Below, piece by piece: positions 60,361-64,000 of a stretch of DNA of 64,000 nt (the first letter of the stretch is position 1; each line of letters opens with the position of its first letter). The notes beneath the pieces are model-generated. The model searched no databases and had not been told where the DNA came from. It saw only the letters and a list, made by a program, of their open reading frames with translations. The position numbers and the translations under genes are program-made. This DNA is from Hymenobacter sp. BRD128 (GTDB taxonomy: Bacteria; Bacteroidota; Bacteroidia; Cytophagales; Hymenobacteraceae): NCBI RefSeq assembly GCF_013256625.1, contig NZ_CP053908.1, forward strand, positions 1,798,001-1,862,000, written 5' to 3'.

Positions 60361-61845
60361 ATGCCGACTCCCCTGCTAACCTTTGCGCACGTAACCGTGC
60401 GGCACCTCGACCGGATACTTTTCGCTGACCTTAGCCTACGCATCGAGCCGGGGCAGCACCTGGCGCTGGTGGGGCCTAGCGGCGCGGGCAAGAGCGCCCT
60501 GCTGGCGGCGCTGGCCGGGCAATTGCTGCTCACGGGTGGCCGGGCCACCACCCCCGGCCTGGAGGCCGCCGCCCGCCAGCGCCACCCCACCGACCCGCTG
60601 GCCGCGTGGCGGCAAGTAGTGAGCCTGGTGGGCACGCGGGCACCCTTTCGGGCGCGGCCGGGCGGCAGCGAGCTGTACTATCAGCAGCGCTACGAGGCCA
60701 CGGCGGCCGAGGAGGTGCCCACCGTGCGCGAATACCTGCTGGCTAGCCCCGCGCCCGCGCCGAGGGCGGCCTGGACCTACGCCCGCGTGGTAGAGCGCCT
60801 GCGCCTCACGCACTTGCAGCCCCAGCCGCTCATTCAGCTCTCCAACGGTGAAACCAAGCGCCTGCGCCTGGCCAGGGCGCTACTGCGCAATCCGGCGCTG
60901 CTCTTGCTGGATAACCCGCTGGCTGGCCTCGACACGGCGAGCCGGGCCGATTTTGACGCGCTGCTGGCCGAGGTGGCGGCCGCGGGCACTACCGTGGTGC
61001 TGGCCACCACGCCGGGCGAGATTCCGGCGATTGTGAAGCAGGTAGCGAGGCTAGCCGAGGGCCGTGTAACCCACGTGTTACCCTTGGCCGACTACCAGCC
61101 GGCCGCCGCGCCCACCCCGCTCCTGCCCGATGCGGTGGCCCTGGCGGCGCTGTGGCCGCCCGCGCCGCCAGCGTTCAGCACCCTGGCCAGGCTCGAAAAC
61201 GTGACCATTCGCTACGGTGAGCGCCTCATCCTCGACCGGCTGAGCTGGGAAATAAAGCCCGGCGAGCGATGGGCGCTGCTGGGGCCGAATGGGGCGGGCA
61301 AGTCTACGATTATCAGCCTCTTAAACGGCGACAACCCCCAGGCATACAGCCAGTGCATCACGCTCTTTGACCGGCGCCGGGGCACGGGCGAGAGCATCTG
61401 GGACATTAAGCAGCGCGTCGGCTACGTGTCGCCCGAGCTGCTGCAATACTTCCCCGGCCAGCCCACCTGCCGGCAAGTGGTGGCCTCCGGCTTTGCCGAC
61501 ACGCTGGGGCCGGGCCGGGCCACGCCCGCCCAGCTCGCTACGGCCGATGCCTGGCTAGCCGTGCTGCACCTGGCCGAGCACGCCGCCCAGCCCCTGCGGC
61601 AGGCGCCGGCCAGCGTGCAGCGCCTGTGCCTGGTGGCGCGGGCATTGGTCAAAAACCCGCCGCTCCTGCTGCTCGATGAGCCCGGCCAAGGCCTCGACGC
61701 GGCGCAGCAGCCCTACTTTCGGGCGGTGCTCGATGCCCTCTGCGCCGCTAGCCCCGTAGCGCTGGTTTTCGTGAGCCACTATGCCGCCGACATCCCGCGC
61801 AGCGTAACGCGGGTGCTGGAGCTGCCCGCGCCAGTTGCTGGCTAG
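60361..61845 (+). CDS. Dual ATP-binding-cassette protein, ModF-like
   Basis: A 494-residue protein with two ABC domains and no membrane segment. The first has Walker A in GPSGAGKSALLAAL, the signature LSNGETKRLRLARALL and Walker B LLLLDNPLAG. The second has GPNGAGKSTIISLLNGDNPQ, YVSPELLQYF, a degenerate signature (APASVQRLCLVARAL) and LLLLDEPGQGLD. The LNGDNPQ segment is characteristic of ModF/PhrA-type proteins, whose role is unclear. A signature lacking SGG in the second half could mean asymmetric ATPase activity. It is divergent from the NadR-like gene. Confidence 0.88.
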   Translation: MPTPLLTFAHVTVRHLDRILFADLSLRIEPGQHLALVGPSGAGKSALLAALAGQLLLTGGRATTPGLEAAARQRHPTDPLAAWRQVVSLVGTRAPFRARPGGSELYYQQRYEATAAEEVPTVREYLLASPAPAPRAAWTYARVVERLRLTHLQPQPLIQLSNGETKRLRLARALLRNPALLLLDNPLAGLDTASRADFDALLAEVAAAGTTVVLATTPGEIPAIVKQVARLAEGRVTHVLPLADYQPAAAPTPLLPDAVALAALWPPAPPAFSTLARLENVTIRYGERLILDRLSWEIKPGERWALLGPNGAGKSTIISLLNGDNPQAYSQCITLFDRRRGTGESIWDIKQRVGYVSPELLQYFPGQPTCRQVVASGFADTLGPGRATPAQLATADAWLAVLHLAEHAAQPLRQAPASVQRLCLVARALVKNPPLLLLDEPGQGLDAAQQPYFRAVLDALCAASPVALVFVSHYAADIPRSVTRVLELPAPVAG

Positions 61846-61962
61846 CCCTTTTCAGCACTGGAGTATTATCCGCCCAACTCTCCAGCCGAGCATTAAGCAA
61901 CTTATTACTGGTTAGCTCCTTAATCTTAAAAGACTGCCCACTAGCCCTGCGGGCGCGCTGCC

Positions 61963-64000
61963 TTATTGGGTCCGCACTTCATCGCGGCGCAGCTCGCGGC
62001 GCACGTAGCGCGTAAGCTGGTAGCGTTGGCGGGCGGCCTCGTAGCGCAGGGCCACGCCGCCCCCGGTGCTGGGCCAGGTGCCGGCCGGACTAGGCGAGCC
62101 CGCGCCGGCCCCCAGCGCGCGGCCCTGGCCGTCGAAGAGCGCTACCTGCCCCGGCAGCGGCTCGGTGAGGGCCAGCACCTGGTGGGTAGGGTCGAAATCG
62201 AACCACTGCACCGGCTTGTCGCCCGAGGTAAGCAGCTGGCGGCTGAGCAGCGGCACCGCGCTGCCGGGGCTGAATACGTCGAGCTGGCCGCCATCCTGGC
62301 GCACTACCACAAACGAGCCGGCGTGCCCGCCAGCCTCCGGCACGAGGCGAAAGCTAGCCGTGCGGCTCCAGGTGGCGATGCGGCGCCGGGGGCCGATGTC
62401 GCCGCTCAGCGTGATGCTCAGCAGCTCGCCGTGCTGGTTCACCACGCGCACCTGGCTGCGGGCCAGCGTGGGGCCGGCGGTAGTGAGCAGCGGCCCTTCG
62501 AGCCGCGCGCCGGCGCTCACCGGAAAACCAGGGTAGCGGCTGCCGGCCTGGTCGAAGGCATACACGTAGCCATTGCGCAGGGCCACTACCACCACATCGC
62601 GCCCGCCCACGGTGAGCAGCGCGGGCGGGCCAGCCAGCGGTGCTTCGAGGCGATGGGGCCAGCCGGGGTAGCGGCGGCCGTTGGTGTCAAAGAGTAATAG
62701 GTCATTGGTAGTAGTAGCCACCAGCAGGCGCGTGGCAGTGCCGGCCGCCACGCTAGCCACCGTTACCGAGTCGGGCAGGTTGAGCGGGAAGCCGGGCGCC
62801 TCGCGGCCATCGGCCGGGCTAAGCCAATGCACGCGGTGCGCCGTGGCCAGCAGCAGGCGCCCCCGCAGCAAGCGCGGCGGGCCCACCACCGGGCCGGGCA
62901 GGCTATCGGCCCAGGCGCGGCCGGCAGTACCAGCGGGCAGCAGCGAAAGCACCCCCAGCGAGTCGGCCACCAGCACGGGAGCCGCCAGCGTGCCATCGGT
63001 GGCGGGCACGGCGGGCAGCAAATAGGGCTGGCCGGCCAGCGGCGTGCGAAAGCGCAGGCTAGCCCCGCTGCCCGAGGCCGCCGAGTCGGGGGTTAGCCCC
63101 TGGCCGGGGCGGCGCAGCAAGAGTTGGGCAAAGTACTGGCTGCCGGGCCGGGCTTCGTCGGCGGCCTGCTCGGGCGGCACGAGCTGCCAGGCCACCTGCG
63201 AAAAGTGGCGCAGCAGGCTCTCATTGCGCAGCAAACCAGCGCGGCGCTCTTCGGCCAGCGAGCCGAGCAGGGCGTTCCAGCCCTGGCGCACATCGGCCAG
63301 CAGCGTAAGGCGGGCCAGCGGCTGGGTTTGTTGCAGCAGGGCAACCTGCGCAGCCGAGCGGCTCCACACCTGGCCAGCGACTACGTCGGCCAGGTAGGCG
63401 CGCAGGGTGGCGTCATCACTTACCACTAAGTAGTTGCCAACCAATGCGGTGCTCAGTATCGCATTGGTTGGCGTAGGGTTGGCCAGCGGCCCTAGCAAAG
63501 CCGCGCTCTGAAAGCCAGCCTCGTGTACCTCGTAATTGCCCACCCGGCCAAAGGCTGGCGAGGCTCCGCCCAGCCGCCGCAGGCGGGCCAGCCACTGCGC
63601 CGTATGGCCCGGCGCCCGGCTGCGCAGCAGCGTAAGGCGGGCCGGTGCAATGCCCGGCGCCGCGGCCGCCAGGTAGGCCAGCGTGGCCCCCGGCGCCAGC
63701 GTCGCGCGCAGGCTGTCGAGAACGGCGCGGGGGGCGCGCAGGGTGTCGGGGGCGGGCACGGGAGCTAGCCGCCCGGCCACGGCCAGCACCAGGGCCGTGC
63801 GCAGGGGCAGCACATCGGCCAGCGGGCGCAGGGACTGGGCCGGCTGGCCGTGCAGGGGTTGCTGCCACGAGTTAGCGGCCGTTTCGGGATTGGCGAAGCC
63901 GGTGAGGGTAAGTTGGCCGGGGCCGAATTTGAGGCCTAGCAGCGTCTCGTGGCTGAGGGCCAGTGCCTGGTCGAGCAGGGCGTGGGTGCCGGGCTGAAAC
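61963..64000 (-). CDS. Large hypothetical protein with propeller-like repeats, partial (5' end outside window)
   Basis: The open frame runs without a stop from the right edge to the TAA at 61963, about 678 codons; a GTG at 63813 is only an internal codon, since in-frame coding-like sequence continues to the edge (HALLDQALALSHETLLGLKF). The N-terminal half seen resembles DUF3352-type proteins of Bacteroidota. The C-terminal half has repeated segments EAPGFPLNLPDSV, RRYPGWPHRLEAPL and SRYPGFPVSAGARL spaced as in PQQ/WD-like beta-propellers. No catalytic motif is recognised, and the function is unknown. Confidence 0.7.
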   Translation of the reverse strand, partial: FQPGTHALLDQALALSHETLLGLKFGPGQLTLTGFANPETAANSWQQPLHGQPAQSLRPLADVLPLRTALVLAVAGRLAPVPAPDTLRAPRAVLDSLRATLAPGATLAYLAAAAPGIAPARLTLLRSRAPGHTAQWLARLRRLGGASPAFGRVGNYEVHEAGFQSAALLGPLANPTPTNAILSTALVGNYLVVSDDATLRAYLADVVAGQVWSRSAAQVALLQQTQPLARLTLLADVRQGWNALLGSLAEERRAGLLRNESLLRHFSQVAWQLVPPEQAADEARPGSQYFAQLLLRRPGQGLTPDSAASGSGASLRFRTPLAGQPYLLPAVPATDGTLAAPVLVADSLGVLSLLPAGTAGRAWADSLPGPVVGPPRLLRGRLLLATAHRVHWLSPADGREAPGFPLNLPDSVTVASVAAGTATRLLVATTTNDLLLFDTNGRRYPGWPHRLEAPLAGPPALLTVGGRDVVVVALRNGYVYAFDQAGSRYPGFPVSAGARLEGPLLTTAGPTLARSQVRVVNQHGELLSITLSGDIGPRRRIATWSRTASFRLVPEAGGHAGSFVVVRQDGGQLDVFSPGSAVPLLSRQLLTSGDKPVQWFDFDPTHQVLALTEPLPGQVALFDGQGRALGAGAGSPSPAGTWPSTGGGVALRYEAARQRYQLTRYVRRELRRDEVRTQ

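Noticed and set aside
1..64000. CRISPR arrays, tRNA or rRNA genes, classical riboswitches, phage genes
   Set aside because: No regularly spaced direct repeats, no tRNA-like cloverleaf, no rRNA segments and no recognised aptamer cores were seen on reading both strands.

Overview
The window looks like a chromosomal segment of a GC-rich Bacteroidota, most probably Hymenobacter or a close relative (Hymenobacteraceae). This is inferred from two SusC/SusD pairs, a hybrid two-component sensor, a type IX secretion-like C-terminal domain, several exact TAnnTTTG promoter boxes and high GC. No rRNA gene is present, so the genus is an inference.

Region 1 (1-22,331) is a glucuronoxylan utilization locus. 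Twelve genes lie head to tail on the minus strand from 20,845 down to the left edge: uxuA, GH67, an SDR oxidoreductase, SusC, SusD, a GH35/DUF5597 enzyme, a SASA-type acetylesterase, GH3, xylB, xylA, GH10 and GH115 (frame-interrupted and cut by the edge). A divergent LacI-family regulator with an unusual N-terminal zinc-ribbon-like domain sits at 21,153. Between it and uxuA are a 15-bp perfect palindrome and a related half-site next to both promoters. Together the genes can debranch (GH115, GH67), deacetylate (SASA) and cut (GH10) xylan, import the oligomers (SusC/D), and send xylose through XylA/XylB and glucuronate through the SDR and UxuA. Glucuronate isomerase and KDG kinase/aldolase are not in view.

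Region 2 (22,400-33,300) is mixed: a NodB-type deacetylase lipoprotein, dapA, a frame-broken 2OG-Fe(II) oxygenase, lutA-like, HMG-CoA lyase-like, an M23 peptidase lipoprotein, three unassigned envelope proteins, a subtilase and an OmpA-family lipoprotein.

Region 3 (33,336-49,292) is a second carbohydrate locus, for alpha-glucosides and fructose: GH65 divergent from a hybrid two-component regulator with a sugar-binding-protein-like sensor, then a sugar:proton symporter, a fructokinase-like kinase, a GH13 lipoprotein, SusC, SusD and GH37 trehalase. Disaccharides joining glucose to glucose or to fructose are the likely substrates (inference).

Region 4 (49,400-64,000) holds an M28 peptidase, a DUF3298-like lipoprotein, a histidine phosphatase, a GH16-CBM6 glucanase with a T9SS-like tail in another frame, an OmpR-type two-component pair, an IS630-family element between two small membrane proteins, a NadR-like enzyme, a ModF-like dual ATPase and a large unassigned protein cut by the right edge.

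Three features cross the window. A TTTCCCACCC motif recurs just before, or at, the start codons of sugar-locus genes. GCTAGC is several-fold commoner than composition predicts. A family of long intergenic hairpins shares a CGAAGCA core. Three otherwise conserved genes carry single-base frame breaks, so assembly or sequencing error should be excluded before calling them pseudogenes.
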